NCBI GenBank assembly: GCA_934702355.1
Contig: CAKUXX010000016.1
Span: 1-22,391 of the forward strand
Length of the DNA: 22,391 nt
Reading direction: 5' to 3'
Source of the DNA: an uncultured Methanomassiliicoccales archaeon
GTDB lineage: Archaea; Thermoplasmatota; Thermoplasmata; Methanomassiliicoccales; Methanomethylophilaceae
This document shows positions 7,303 to 15,200 of the stretch, one piece after another (position 1 is the first letter of the stretch; each line of letters begins with the position of its first letter). Under the pieces are notes generated by a model. The model did not search any database. It worked only from the letters and a program-made list of their open reading frames with translations, and was not told where the DNA came from. A program made the position numbers and the translations under genes.

Positions 7303-8100
7303 ATGAGCACGAGGGTCGCCGTACTGGGAGCCTGCGGAAGGATGGGTTCGCTCATCATCCGCCGCGTCCTCGCCACCGAGGGCATGGAGATCTCCGCCGC
7401 GTTCGACCTCGTCAACATCGGAAAGGATGTCGGAGAGGTCATAGGCGTGGGAACCCTCAACGTACCCGTTTCCGACTCCAAGGACCTCGGGAACGTCCTG
7501 AAAGAATCCAAGACCGATGTCCTCATCGACTTCACCATCGCAGCAGCCACCGCGGTCAACGCACCTGCCGCCGCCGATGCGGGAGTCAACCTCATCATCG
7601 GTACCACCGGACTCACATCCGAGCAGAAGACGAACATCACAGAAGCCGTGGTAAGGAACAACGTCGCAGCGGTCATCTCGTCCAACTACTCCATCGGTGT
7701 CGGAGTGTTCTTCAAGCTCATCAAGCAGGCCGCGGACTACCTCGGCAACGCCTACGACGTGGAGATCATCGAGGCCCACCACAACCAGAAGAAGGACGCC
7801 CCCAGCGGTACCGCCATGACCGCCGCCGAGATCATCAGCAAGGAGATGGGCGGCAAGAAGATCATCTACGGACGCGAAGGCATCTGCCCCCGCGGAGACG
7901 AGATCTGCGTCCACGCCGTCCGCGGCGGGGACATCGTCGGGGACCACACCGTCATGTTCATCGGGAACTCCGAGCGCATCGAGGTCCGCCACCAGGCCCA
8001 CTCCAGGGAGATCTTCGTCGGCGGAGCCGTCCTCGCAGCGGGATGGGTCGTCTCCCAGAAGAAGGGAATCGTCTACGACATGTCCGATGTCCTGAACTGA
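7303..8100 (+). CDS. dapB: 4-hydroxy-tetrahydrodipicolinate reductase
   Basis: DapB reduces the product of DapA to tetrahydrodipicolinate with NAD(P)H in the diaminopimelate route to lysine, in the cytosol. The 265-residue product has the Rossmann nucleotide loop GACGRMG (9-15), the IDFT segment, GTTGLT (about 105-110), SSNYSIGV, and the substrate-binding/catalytic block EAHHNQKKDAPSGTA, which contains the conserved histidine pair, lysine and SGT. Length is normal for the family. GGAGG (7291-7295) is seven bases before ATG 7303 and fixes the start. A TATA box and a palindrome lie upstream and a strong terminator follows, so it appears to be transcribed alone; other dap genes are not adjacent. 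The opposite-strand open frame over it is a shadow of its GC-rich codons. Confidence 0.96.
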   Translation: MSTRVAVLGACGRMGSLIIRRVLATEGMEISAAFDLVNIGKDVGEVIGVGTLNVPVSDSKDLGNVLKESKTDVLIDFTIAAATAVNAPAAADAGVNLIIGTTGLTSEQKTNITEAVVRNNVAAVISSNYSIGVGVFFKLIKQAADYLGNAYDVEIIEAHHNQKKDAPSGTAMTAAEIISKEMGGKKIIYGREGICPRGDEICVHAVRGGDIVGDHTVMFIGNSERIEVRHQAHSREIFVGGAVLAAGWVVSQKKGIVYDMSDVLN

Positions 8101-8108
8101 ACCCAATA

Positions 8109-8145
8109 CCGGCGCGGAAGCGCCGGACCCTTTCCTTCTTTTCCC
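8109..8145 (+). terminator. Terminator of dapB
   Basis: CCGGCGC (8109-8115) and GCGCCGG (8120-8126) pair perfectly around a GGAA tetraloop, followed by a pyrimidine tract rich in T (8130-8145). It begins nine bases after the dapB stop. Confidence 0.75.
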
Positions 8146-8175
8146 ATTGGGCGCAATGAACATCCCTGCGTCCGG

Positions 8176-8183
8176 TTTATTAA
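8176..8183 (+). promoter_or_regulatory. TATA box giving a leaderless transcript
   Basis: TTTATTAA is centred near 8180, about 26 bases before ATG 8206, so transcription should begin at or next to the start codon. The absence of any ribosome-binding site upstream of 8206 agrees with a leaderless message. Confidence 0.55.
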
Positions 8184-8190
8184 CAGAGAT

Positions 8191-8205
8191 GCGTGTCGAA
8201 CACGC
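8191..8205. promoter_or_regulatory. 15-base palindrome abutting the start codon
   Basis: GCGTGT-CGA-ACACGC is a perfect inverted repeat between the TATA box and ATG 8206. A protein bound here would cover the expected transcription start, so an operator is likely; if transcribed it would be a hairpin directly before the start. Confidence 0.45.
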
Positions 8206-9843
8206 ATGAAACAGATAAACATCGGAGGTCTGCCATTCCGCGAGATGCGTTCCGACGACAAGTACTATGTCGACAAGACCCTTCTCATCAGGGACATCCT
8301 GCGCAGCGACGACAGAGGCGTCTATCTGTTCACGCGCCCGAGGAGATTCGGGAAGACGACCAACCTGTCGACGTTGGACGCATTCTTCAATTTGGAATAC
8401 AAGGACAACACATGGTTCGACGGACTCGCCATATCGGACTTTCCCGAATATGAGAGATACAAGAACGCGTTCCCCGTGATCCGCGTAGACCTGAGGGCGG
8501 CCAAGGAACATACATATGATGATTTCATCGAAGGCATCCGCACTGTACTCTCAGACACCTTCGAAGATCACAGATATTTGTTGGATTCGGACGACCTCAG
8601 AAAACCTGTCAGGAACCTCTTCGAATCGCTTGATAACGGAGATACCGACATGCGGGATCTCAAATCATCCCTCAGAACCCTCTCCGGGGCCTTGGAAAAA
8701 TACCATGGCCGCAAAGTCGTGCTGCTCATTGACGAGTATGACTACATCATGTCCGATACTTTCGAATCGGCAGACCATCGTCTGATACTTGATTTCATCA
8801 GACAATTCCTCGGACAAGCGCTGAAAGGGAATGATTCCCTCCAGCTGGCCTATGTGACTGGGATCATGCAGATTACGAAAGAGAGCATATTCTCAGACCT
8901 GAACAACATCAATGTCGACAACATATTCTCGACGACATCCGACGAGAGGTTCGGATTCACGGAATCCGAGGTAAGGAAACTTCTGGAATACTACGGCCAT
9001 CCGGAGAAGATGGACGAGGTCAGAGATTGGTACGACGGGTACAGGTTCGGAAACGTCGATGTTTACAATCCGTTCAGCATCATGAACTACGTCAGCAAGA
9101 AGTGCGACCCTCAGCCGTACTGGGTGAACTCCGGCGGGAATTGGATCATCAAGCACCTTCTGCAGACCATAGACGAGGACAGTCTGTCCACCATCGTCAG
9201 TCTGACCACGGGGAACAGCGCGAATGCCGCTTTGACGACATCGTTCTCGTACGACGACCTCCGCTCTTCGGGGAACACCCTGTACAGCCTGATGGCGATC
9301 TCCGGGTATCTGAAGGCCGTTCCCGACGGGAACGGCTCGTACACGATCTCAGTTCCCAACAGAGAGGTCAACACCATAGTGGATACGATGATGGCCAATC
9401 TGAACCCGATCAAGAACAACGATTTCGAGAGGTTCAACAGAGCGGTCCTGGAAGGGGACGCCGACGGGATGGCCTCTGTGCTCCAGAAGATCCTGCTGGA
9501 TACCAGCTACATGAACCTCAGGGAGAACGCGTATGAGATGATCGTCATGACCATCATGCACGGTCTTACCCCCAGGTACGATGTGAAGACCGAAAGGGAG
9601 GAGGGCTACGGCCGCACGGACATCGTCCTGAGGCCGAAGGCCTCCGGACGCCCTAACCTTGTATTCGAATTGAAAGTCGTCGATTCACAGGGCCAGCTGG
9701 ATTCCGGACTGGATGAGGCCATGGAGCAGATCCACGACAGGAAGTACTACATCGGCATGTCCGGCAAGGTGGTCCTCGTCGCGATGTCCTTCTGGAACAA
9801 GGTCCCCAAGGTCAGAACCGATGTCGTCACCGTGCCTTCCTGA
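8206..9843 (+). CDS. AAA-ATPase-like protein fused to a PD-(D/E)XK nuclease-like domain
   Basis: This 545-residue protein has the layout of the AAA-ATPase_like (PF09820) plus DUF1703 (PF08011) family. The N-terminus carries IGGLPFREMR, YYVDKT and an atypical Walker A TRPRRFGKTT (43-52), and Walker B is VVLLIDEYD (171-179). The C-terminal domain has GYGRTDIVL with D472 and VFELK with E488 and K490, the pattern of PD-(D/E)XK nucleases. The family is common in gut anaerobes and gut methanogens, often in many copies. Its function is not established; defence or mobile-element links are inference. The start is supported by a TATA box at the leaderless distance and by the conserved N-terminus. It is full length with no frame damage, GC-rich like the chromosome, and apparently monocistronic. 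Confidence 0.88.
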   Translation: MKQINIGGLPFREMRSDDKYYVDKTLLIRDILRSDDRGVYLFTRPRRFGKTTNLSTLDAFFNLEYKDNTWFDGLAISDFPEYERYKNAFPVIRVDLRAAKEHTYDDFIEGIRTVLSDTFEDHRYLLDSDDLRKPVRNLFESLDNGDTDMRDLKSSLRTLSGALEKYHGRKVVLLIDEYDYIMSDTFESADHRLILDFIRQFLGQALKGNDSLQLAYVTGIMQITKESIFSDLNNINVDNIFSTTSDERFGFTESEVRKLLEYYGHPEKMDEVRDWYDGYRFGNVDVYNPFSIMNYVSKKCDPQPYWVNSGGNWIIKHLLQTIDEDSLSTIVSLTTGNSANAALTTSFSYDDLRSSGNTLYSLMAISGYLKAVPDGNGSYTISVPNREVNTIVDTMMANLNPIKNNDFERFNRAVLEGDADGMASVLQKILLDTSYMNLRENAYEMIVMTIMHGLTPRYDVKTEREEGYGRTDIVLRPKASGRPNLVFELKVVDSQGQLDSGLDEAMEQIHDRKYYIGMSGKVVLVAMSFWNKVPKVRTDVVTVPS

Positions 9844-9848
9844 TACAT

Positions 9849-9867
9849 CGGCAACGTAACGTTACCG
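9849..9867. repeat. Inverted repeat after the ATPase-nuclease gene
   Basis: CGG-c-AACGT-a-ACGTT-a-CCG pairs eight of nine positions around A9858. It begins seven bases after the upstream stop and lies about 90 bases before the next start, so it could be a weak terminator or an operator. Confidence 0.35.
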
Positions 9868-9956
9868 CATGGCGGATACAGCCATCATTCAAGGGATCTG
9901 CACCCATCGCAGTTATCATAAGATACAGCCTGCATATCTGCTACAACGGTGAAGGT

Positions 9957-10679
9957 ATGGGAATAAACATAGGCATATGTGAGACCGAAGCGCCCAGCGC
10001 ACCCTGCAGGGAGCTCCGCAGCAACATCATCAAAGTGCACCTCGACGACCCCTCCGGATTCGAGCAGTACGTCGGATACGACACCAAGGTCGACCTGGAC
10101 ACCGCCAAAGAAGCAGTGAAGGACTGGGAATCGTTCATCAAGCGCAACCGCATCAATCCCGACACCGACGCCGTGTACATGGACAAGGTCAAGAACGATG
10201 CCGACAGGGATATCCTCGCTCCGCTGTCGAAGCGCGAATGCACTGGATGGATAGAATTGGACGGCGTCCCGGAGGATGTCCGCAATGGTATCCTGTCCAA
10301 GGCCGGCGACGATGACGTCCTCACCGGTTGGGACAACCTCAGCTTCGACGAGATGAACGAGATGTGCGCCAACTGCCCCCTTTCATGGGACAAGGGACGC
10401 GGATGCATAGGCACGTTCGGACCCGACAACAGTCTCCTTCCGGAGATCGCCGGAAGGCACGGATGCCCGCTGGTCGCATCGGTCCCCGAATTCGCGAAGT
10501 CCGGCAAGAGGTTCACATCCTCCGACGCCGAACAGCTCCTGAAGGAGGTCGAGATTCTGAAGCAGGCTCTTCCCGAAGAGGGGAAGATGATGGTCAGGCG
10601 CTACGCCGGTCCCGTCGAGCGCATGGAGGCCGTCGCCAAGATCTCGATTTCCGAAGGATGCGGATTCTTCTTCTTCTGA
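9957..10679 (+). CDS. Conserved-looking cysteine-rich protein, function unknown
   Basis: I do not recognise a named family. The 240-residue soluble product has eight cysteines (C8, C17, C95, C137, C140, C150, C170, C235). C137-x2-C140, C150 and C170 lie in one block with the flavour of a metal or iron-sulfur site: MCANCPLSW, GRGCIGTFG, RHGCPL. A helical stretch follows (188-215). The extreme C-terminus is GCGFFFF, an odd hydrophobic tail that might insert in a partner or act as a recognition end. The start at ATG 9957 is supported by GGTGA (9948-9952) four bases before it. It is strongly biased to chromosomal codons, ends with a hairpin at 10686, and has no operon partner. It is probably a conserved methanogen protein, but that is inference from composition and intactness. 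Confidence 0.8.
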   Translation: MGINIGICETEAPSAPCRELRSNIIKVHLDDPSGFEQYVGYDTKVDLDTAKEAVKDWESFIKRNRINPDTDAVYMDKVKNDADRDILAPLSKRECTGWIELDGVPEDVRNGILSKAGDDDVLTGWDNLSFDEMNEMCANCPLSWDKGRGCIGTFGPDNSLLPEIAGRHGCPLVASVPEFAKSGKRFTSSDAEQLLKEVEILKQALPEEGKMMVRRYAGPVERMEAVAKISISEGCGFFFF

Positions 10680-10685
10680 AACCCC

Positions 10686-10704
10686 TGCCGGGAACATCCC
10701 GGCA
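10686..10704 (+). terminator. Hairpin after the cysteine-rich gene
   Basis: TGCCGGGA (10686-10693) and TCCCGGCA (10697-10704) form a perfect eight-pair stem with a three-base loop, starting seven bases after the stop codon. There is no long T tract. Confidence 0.6.
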
Positions 10705-11073
10705 TCATCCATAATGTTGATACGAATATCCACAATCATCCTACTGATTTCGTAGAAAACGGATAGTTGGATATGTAATCTCGTAGATTCTGACACGTTT
10801 TACATCCATCCATCTATTCGTATTAAATACTAGTAACGCGGTTTTTAATTCAAGGAGGCACCCAAACATCAGTAAACGGAAAGTAACCAGGATCTGCGGC
10901 GAGAGCGACGAACGTTCCATGGCTTCGATGAAAAAGACTGATATCGGATGCCTGTCGGAATGAGTGTCGCTCGCAAGACTCGACCGATGACCGCAACAAA
11001 CCCCTTACGAAACCCTTTGAAACATCTTAGTCGTTATTATTTTCTTATTCCTTAAACCTCTTACCCAGAAACA
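10705..11073 (+). ncRNA. Intergenic region with a possible small transcript
   Basis: This stretch has no gene of normal length. A TATA-like TATTAAATAC (10821-10830) would start transcription near 10850, where AAGGAGG (10852-10858) looks like a ribosome-binding site, yet no ATG, GTG or TTG follows at the right distance; the frame nine bases on starts ATC and runs 34 codons to a TGA at 10961. Inside it ATG 10918 gives 14 residues. A T-rich run (11030-11052) and a hairpin at 11074 could end the transcript. No motif of RNase P or SRP RNA was found. A non-coding RNA, a tiny coding gene with an unusual start, and plain spacer are all possible. Confidence 0.25.
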
Positions 11074-11100
11074 CCGTCCGTCCAGGACGGGTCTTTCCTT
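11074..11100 (+). terminator. Hairpin with T-rich tail upstream of apt
   Basis: CCGTCC (11074-11079) and GGACGG (11085-11090) pair around GTCCA and are followed by gtctttcctt. It is upstream of the apt promoter, so it would end a transcript coming from the preceding intergenic region. Confidence 0.5.
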
Positions 11101-11108
11101 ATTTATAT
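11099..11108 (+). promoter_or_regulatory. TATA box of apt
   Basis: TTATTTATAT is centred near 11104, about 26 bases before 11130, so the apt message would have almost no leader. The ten-base palindrome ATGAATTCAT (11112-11121) lies between it and the start codon. Confidence 0.5.
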
Positions 11109-11131
11109 CACATGAATTCATATGGAGTCCT

Positions 11132-11656
11132 ATGAAGACTCTGCAGGACTATGTGACCGAGATACAGGATTTTCCGAAGGAAGGCATCCTTTTCAGGGAT
11201 GTCACCTCGATCCTGAACGATCCCGACGGATTCCATATGGCCATAGACGGACTCATAGATCTTGTCAAGGACAAAGACTTCGACCTCGTCATCGGAACCG
11301 AATCCAGAGGATTCCTCTTCGGGGCCCCCGTTGCCTATGCCCTCCACAAGGGATTCGTCCTCGCACGCAAGAAAGGCAAGCTCCCCAGAGAGACCGTGAG
11401 CGAATCATACGACCTCGAGTACGGACAGGCCACCCTGGAGATGCACAAGGATTCCATCAAACCGGGACAGAAAGTGGTCCTCATCGACGACCTCATCGCC
11501 ACCGGAGGAACCACGGAAGCGGTCGTCAAGATGGTCGAGCAGCTCGGAGGCGAGATCGTCAAGGTCGCCTTCGTGATGGAACTTGCCGGACTCGAGGGAA
11601 GGGAGAAGCTCAAGGGCCTCGACGTGGATTCCCTCATAGTCTACGAAGGCGCATGA
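11132..11656 (+). CDS. apt: Adenine phosphoribosyltransferase
   Basis: Apt salvages adenine by joining it to PRPP to make AMP in the cytosol. The 174-residue product has the short Apt layout: DFPKEGILFRDVTSIL near the N-terminus, the GTESRGFLFG loop, ARKKGKLP, a flexible segment around EYGQATLEMH, and the PRPP-binding signature VVLIDDLIATGGTT (about 113-126). Length is normal. ATG 11132 matches the conserved Apt start; GGAG (11124-11127) is close upstream, though the TATA box position suggests little leader. The overlapping ATG at 11122 opens another frame and is a shadow. It is monocistronic, with a strong hairpin after the stop. Confidence 0.95.
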   Translation: MKTLQDYVTEIQDFPKEGILFRDVTSILNDPDGFHMAIDGLIDLVKDKDFDLVIGTESRGFLFGAPVAYALHKGFVLARKKGKLPRETVSESYDLEYGQATLEMHKDSIKPGQKVVLIDDLIATGGTTEAVVKMVEQLGGEIVKVAFVMELAGLEGREKLKGLDVDSLIVYEGA

Positions 11657-11663
11657 TGTCACT

Positions 11664-11686
11664 GGGTCGGTGCGCAGCACCGGCCC
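11664..11686 (+). terminator. Hairpin after apt
   Basis: GGGTCGGTGC (11664-11673) and GCACCGGCCC (11677-11686) form a ten-pair stem with one G-U pair and loop GCA, eight bases after the apt stop. No T tract follows directly. Confidence 0.6.
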
Positions 11687-11694
11687 GGACCATC

Positions 11695-11760
11695 TACATG
11701 TGTGTCCAAAAAACTCCTTTACTCTGAGTTTATAAAACCCTAGAAAGATACGCACATGTA
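11695..11760. promoter_or_regulatory. MarR-gene promoter with flanking inverted ACATGT sites
   Basis: The TATA box TTTATAAA (11729-11736) predicts a start near 11758 and a 20-base leader. TACATGTG (11695-11702) and CACATGTA (11753-11760) are exact inverted copies on either side, the second on the predicted start of transcription. Autoregulation by the MarR product is a natural reading, but the wide separation is unusual for MarR operators. Confidence 0.45.
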
Positions 11761-11777
11761 ACAAGGGATGATGAACG

Positions 11778-12248
11778 ATGGAGATTGACTGCGGATTGTT
11801 GATCAAGAATATCGACAATCACCTTGCCAAGATGGCCAATGAATCATTGGCGAATGACGAATTGACGTTCACCCAACTCCGTTTCATGGCGTATATGTAC
11901 GACTGCGAGGGGAAAAAAGCACTTCTGAAGGATATGGAAGCGTTCTACGAAGTATCCCAGCCGACCGTCACCGGGATCATGAAGCGCCTGAGTCAGAAAG
12001 GGTTCGTCACCATGGAGGTCGACGAGCACGACCACAGGCACAAGGTCGCCGCCCTCACCGATGCCGGAATCGATGTGATGGAGAAGCAGGAGAATTTCCG
12101 TAAGGGCCTGCAGACGGTCATCCTCAGCCCTCTGTCCAAGGAGGAGCAGAACCGCTTCATAGACATGCTCGAGAGGATATGGGACAATCTCAGAGGGACG
12201 AGTCAGGAACCTCCGGAGATCGTCCTGATCGATAAGAATTGGAGATGA
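11778..12248 (+). CDS. MarR-family winged-helix transcription regulator
   Basis: The 156-residue product fits the MarR fold: an N-terminal dimer helix, LTFTQLRFMAYMYD (30-43), a recognition region VSQPTVTGIMKRLSQKGFVTME (about 60-81) and a wing with DEHDHRHKVAALTDAGIDVM, then a C-terminal dimer helix with PLSKEEQNRFIDMLERIW. MarR dimers bind palindromic operators and usually repress themselves and neighbours, released by small ligands or oxidation. ATG 11778 has AGGG (11764-11767) ten bases upstream. Its own promoter carries paired ACATGT sites. The nearest genes are apt behind it and the convergent gltB, neither obviously a target, so the regulon is unknown. Confidence 0.88.
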   Translation: MEIDCGLLIKNIDNHLAKMANESLANDELTFTQLRFMAYMYDCEGKKALLKDMEAFYEVSQPTVTGIMKRLSQKGFVTMEVDEHDHRHKVAALTDAGIDVMEKQENFRKGLQTVILSPLSKEEQNRFIDMLERIWDNLRGTSQEPPEIVLIDKNWR

Positions 12249-12260
12249 AATGGTTTTTCC

Positions 12261-12282
12261 GGAGCCCGATCACTCGGACTCC
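12261..12282. terminator. Hairpin between convergent marR-type gene and gltB
   Basis: GGAG-c-CCGA (12261-12269) pairs with TCGG-a-CTCC (12274-12282) with one mismatch and loop TCAC. It overlaps the last codons of gltB and lies 13 bases after the regulator stop, with a T5 run before it; it can serve as stop signal for the plus-strand gene. Confidence 0.35.
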
Positions 12283-15200
12283 TTCTCCAGGATCAGCTTG
12301 TAACCCACGGGCATCACCTTGATGAACCTGGGCAGATAGCTGTCCCAAGACCCGAGTATCTCGGCGGCCTTCTTGCTGCCGGTCTCCCTCAGATGCGTCT
12401 CGAGGATCACCTTCAGCTCAGCAACGTCCGATTCCGTCTCGACGAGGGACAGCTCGACCATGTCCATGTTGCAGTGGCGGTCGAAGTCCCCGTCCTCATC
12501 GAGAACGTAGGCTATGCCTGCGGACATTCCGGCTGCGAAGTTCCTTCCGCATCTTCCGATGACGACCACACGGCCTCCGGTCATGTACTCGCAGCAGTGG
12601 TCCCCAACTCCTTCGGCGACGGCGACGGCGCCGCTGTTGCGGACACAGAACCTCTCGCCGGCGGAACCGGCAACGTACAGCTCTCCGAATGTGGCGCCGT
12701 ACATCGCTGTGTTGCCGATGATGGCCGCACCGCAGTCCATGTGCTCTCCCGGAACGACAGTTATCCTCCCTCCCGAGAGGCCCTTTCCGACGTAGTCGTT
12801 GGCGAGTCCCCTCATCCTGAAGGTTATGCCCTTCGTGAGGAACGCTCCGAAGCTCTGCCCCGCGGCGCCTTCGAAGGTCACGTCGATCGTGTTCTCTTTG
12901 AGATCGAGTCCGCGGCGGACGACCTCTCCGGACAGCATCACACCTACGGAACGGTCGATGTTGGTTATCCTGTACACCTGCTCGGTGCCGACACCTGTTT
13001 CCAAAGATTGCATGCAGTCCTCGATTATCCTGCGGTCGAACACCCTCGCCAGTATGTCCGGCTGACCCGACGTGTATGTCCTGGTGCCGTCCATCTCGGC
13101 GAGCATGCGGGAGAAGTCGAGATGGGATGCCTTCCCGTCGATCTCCTTCGTGACCAGCAGATCTGTGCGCCCGACTATCTCGTCCAGGGACCTGAATCCC
13201 ATCTCGGACAGCATCCTGCGGACGTCCTCTGCGACGAACCTCCAGTAGCGGATGACATGTTCCGGACATGAGTCGAACCTCGCCCTCCTCTCGGGATCCT
13301 GTGTCGCGATCCCCACGGGGCACATGTTGGTCTGACACTTCCTGCACATGATGCAGCCCATGGCGACCATCGGAGCAGTGGCGAGACCGAACTCCTCAGC
13401 TCCGAGGAGCGTTGCCATGACGATGTCCCTGGCGGTCTTTATCTGTCCGTCGACCTGTATGCGGACCCTTCCGCGCAGGTTGTTGAGCATCAGCGTCTGC
13501 TGAACCTCTGCCAGTCCGACCTCCCACGGGGCGCCGGCGTAGCGTATCGACGACAGGGGGCTCGCACCCGTTCCTCCGTCGGCGCCGGATATGAGTATCA
13601 TATCCGCACCTGCCTTGGCGACGCCTGCTGCGACAGTTCCGACTCCGGCCTCGGACACGAGCTTCACGCTTATCCTCGCCGTGGGATTGATGCACTTGAG
13701 ATCGAATATCAGCTGCTTGAGGTCCTCGATCGAGTAGATGTCATGGTGGGGCGGTGGCGAGATCAGGGTTATGCCCGGGATCGTGTGCCTTGTCGCCGCT
13801 ATCACGCTGTCGACCTTGAATCCCATGAGCTGTCCGCCCTCTCCGGGCTTGGCTCCCTGGGCGACCTTGATCTGCAGCTCGTCTGCATTGACCAGATACT
13901 CCGCTGTCACTCCGAACCTTCCGGATGCGACCTGCTTCACTGCGGACCTGGTGTTCCTGCCGTCCGGTCCGACACCGAACCTCGACGGGTCCTCCCCGCC
14001 TTCGCCGGTGTTGCTCTTGGAGCCTATGATGTTCATGGCCTCGGCCAGGGTCTCGTGGGCCTCCTTGCTGATGGCCCCGAACGATATGGCGCCGGCCTCC
14101 ATCCTCCTCATGATGGATTCCGCAGGCTCCACCTCGTCCAGCGGGACGGGCGTGCCGTGCTTCACATCCAGGAGATCGCGGAGGAAGAACAGCCCGCTGT
14201 CCTCCATGTCGGCGAACCTCCTGTACTCGGCGGGATCGTCGTTCTTGACGGAGGTCCTGAGGGCCTTCACGGATTCGGGGCACCAGCTGTGCCTCTCCCC
14301 GCCCTTCCTGTACGCGTACTCGCCGCGATCGTGAAGCTCCGTGTCCCCGGAATATGCGGATCTGTGGACCTTGAGATACTCCTCTGCGATACCGTCCAAC
14401 CCTATTCCACAGACGCTCGATGTGGTGTCGCCGAAGTAGCGGGACGCGACCCCGCGGTCTATCCCTATGGCCTCGAACAGCCTGGACCCGCGGTACGACC
14501 TTATCGTGGCGATGCCCATCTTGGACATTATCTTCAACAGGCCCTTGTCCACTGCCTTCAGGTAGTTGGACTCGGCCGTGTCGGCATCCATCTTGATCCT
14601 TCCGGAGTCGGCCATGTCCTGGACGACCGCCAGAGCGAGGTACGGATTCACTGCGTTGGCGCCGTATCCGACCAGCAGTGCGAAGTGCTCCACCTCGCGG
14701 GGCTCTCCGGACTCCACGACCAGGGCGGTCTGGAGCCTCTTCTTGCATCCCACGAGATGCTGATGGACTGCGGAAAGAGCAAGCAACGAAGGCATCGGAG
14801 CCCTGTCCGCGGATGCCCCGCGATCTGAAAGGATGATGTAGCCCGCACCGTCGTCCACTGCCTTCTCGGCATCGGAGCACAGCCTCTCCAGCTCGCGCTC
14901 CAACGCTCCCGCGCCTCCTTCCGCGGGGAACGTGGTGTCCAATGTGACCGAATCGAATCCTCTGTATCTCAGATTCTTGAGAAGGTCCAGCTCCCTGTTG
15001 GTTATGACTGGATGCCTGGCCTTGACCACCTTGCAGTGCTTCGGGGTGGGATCGAGTATGTTCTGCTCCACCGCGCCTATGTAGCCCATGGTGGACATGA
15101 CCAGCTCCTCCCTGATCGGATCGATCGGGGGGTTGGTGACCTGTGCGAACTGCTGGCGGAAGTAGTTGAACAGCATCTGCGGCCTGTCGGAGAGGACTGC

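Noticed and set aside
8193..8453. Plus-strand ORF starting inside the palindrome before 8206
   Set aside because: It is an out-of-frame shadow of the AAA-ATPase-like gene, Arg- and Gln-rich and without motifs.
7225..8511. 428-codon minus-strand open frame opposite dapB
   Set aside because: It is made of Asp, Val and Gly runs typical of antisense reading of GC-biased codons, has no family motif, and covers the certain dapB gene and the start of the next gene.
10851..11095. SRP RNA or RNase P RNA
   Set aside because: Conserved elements of either RNA are not found in the sequence.
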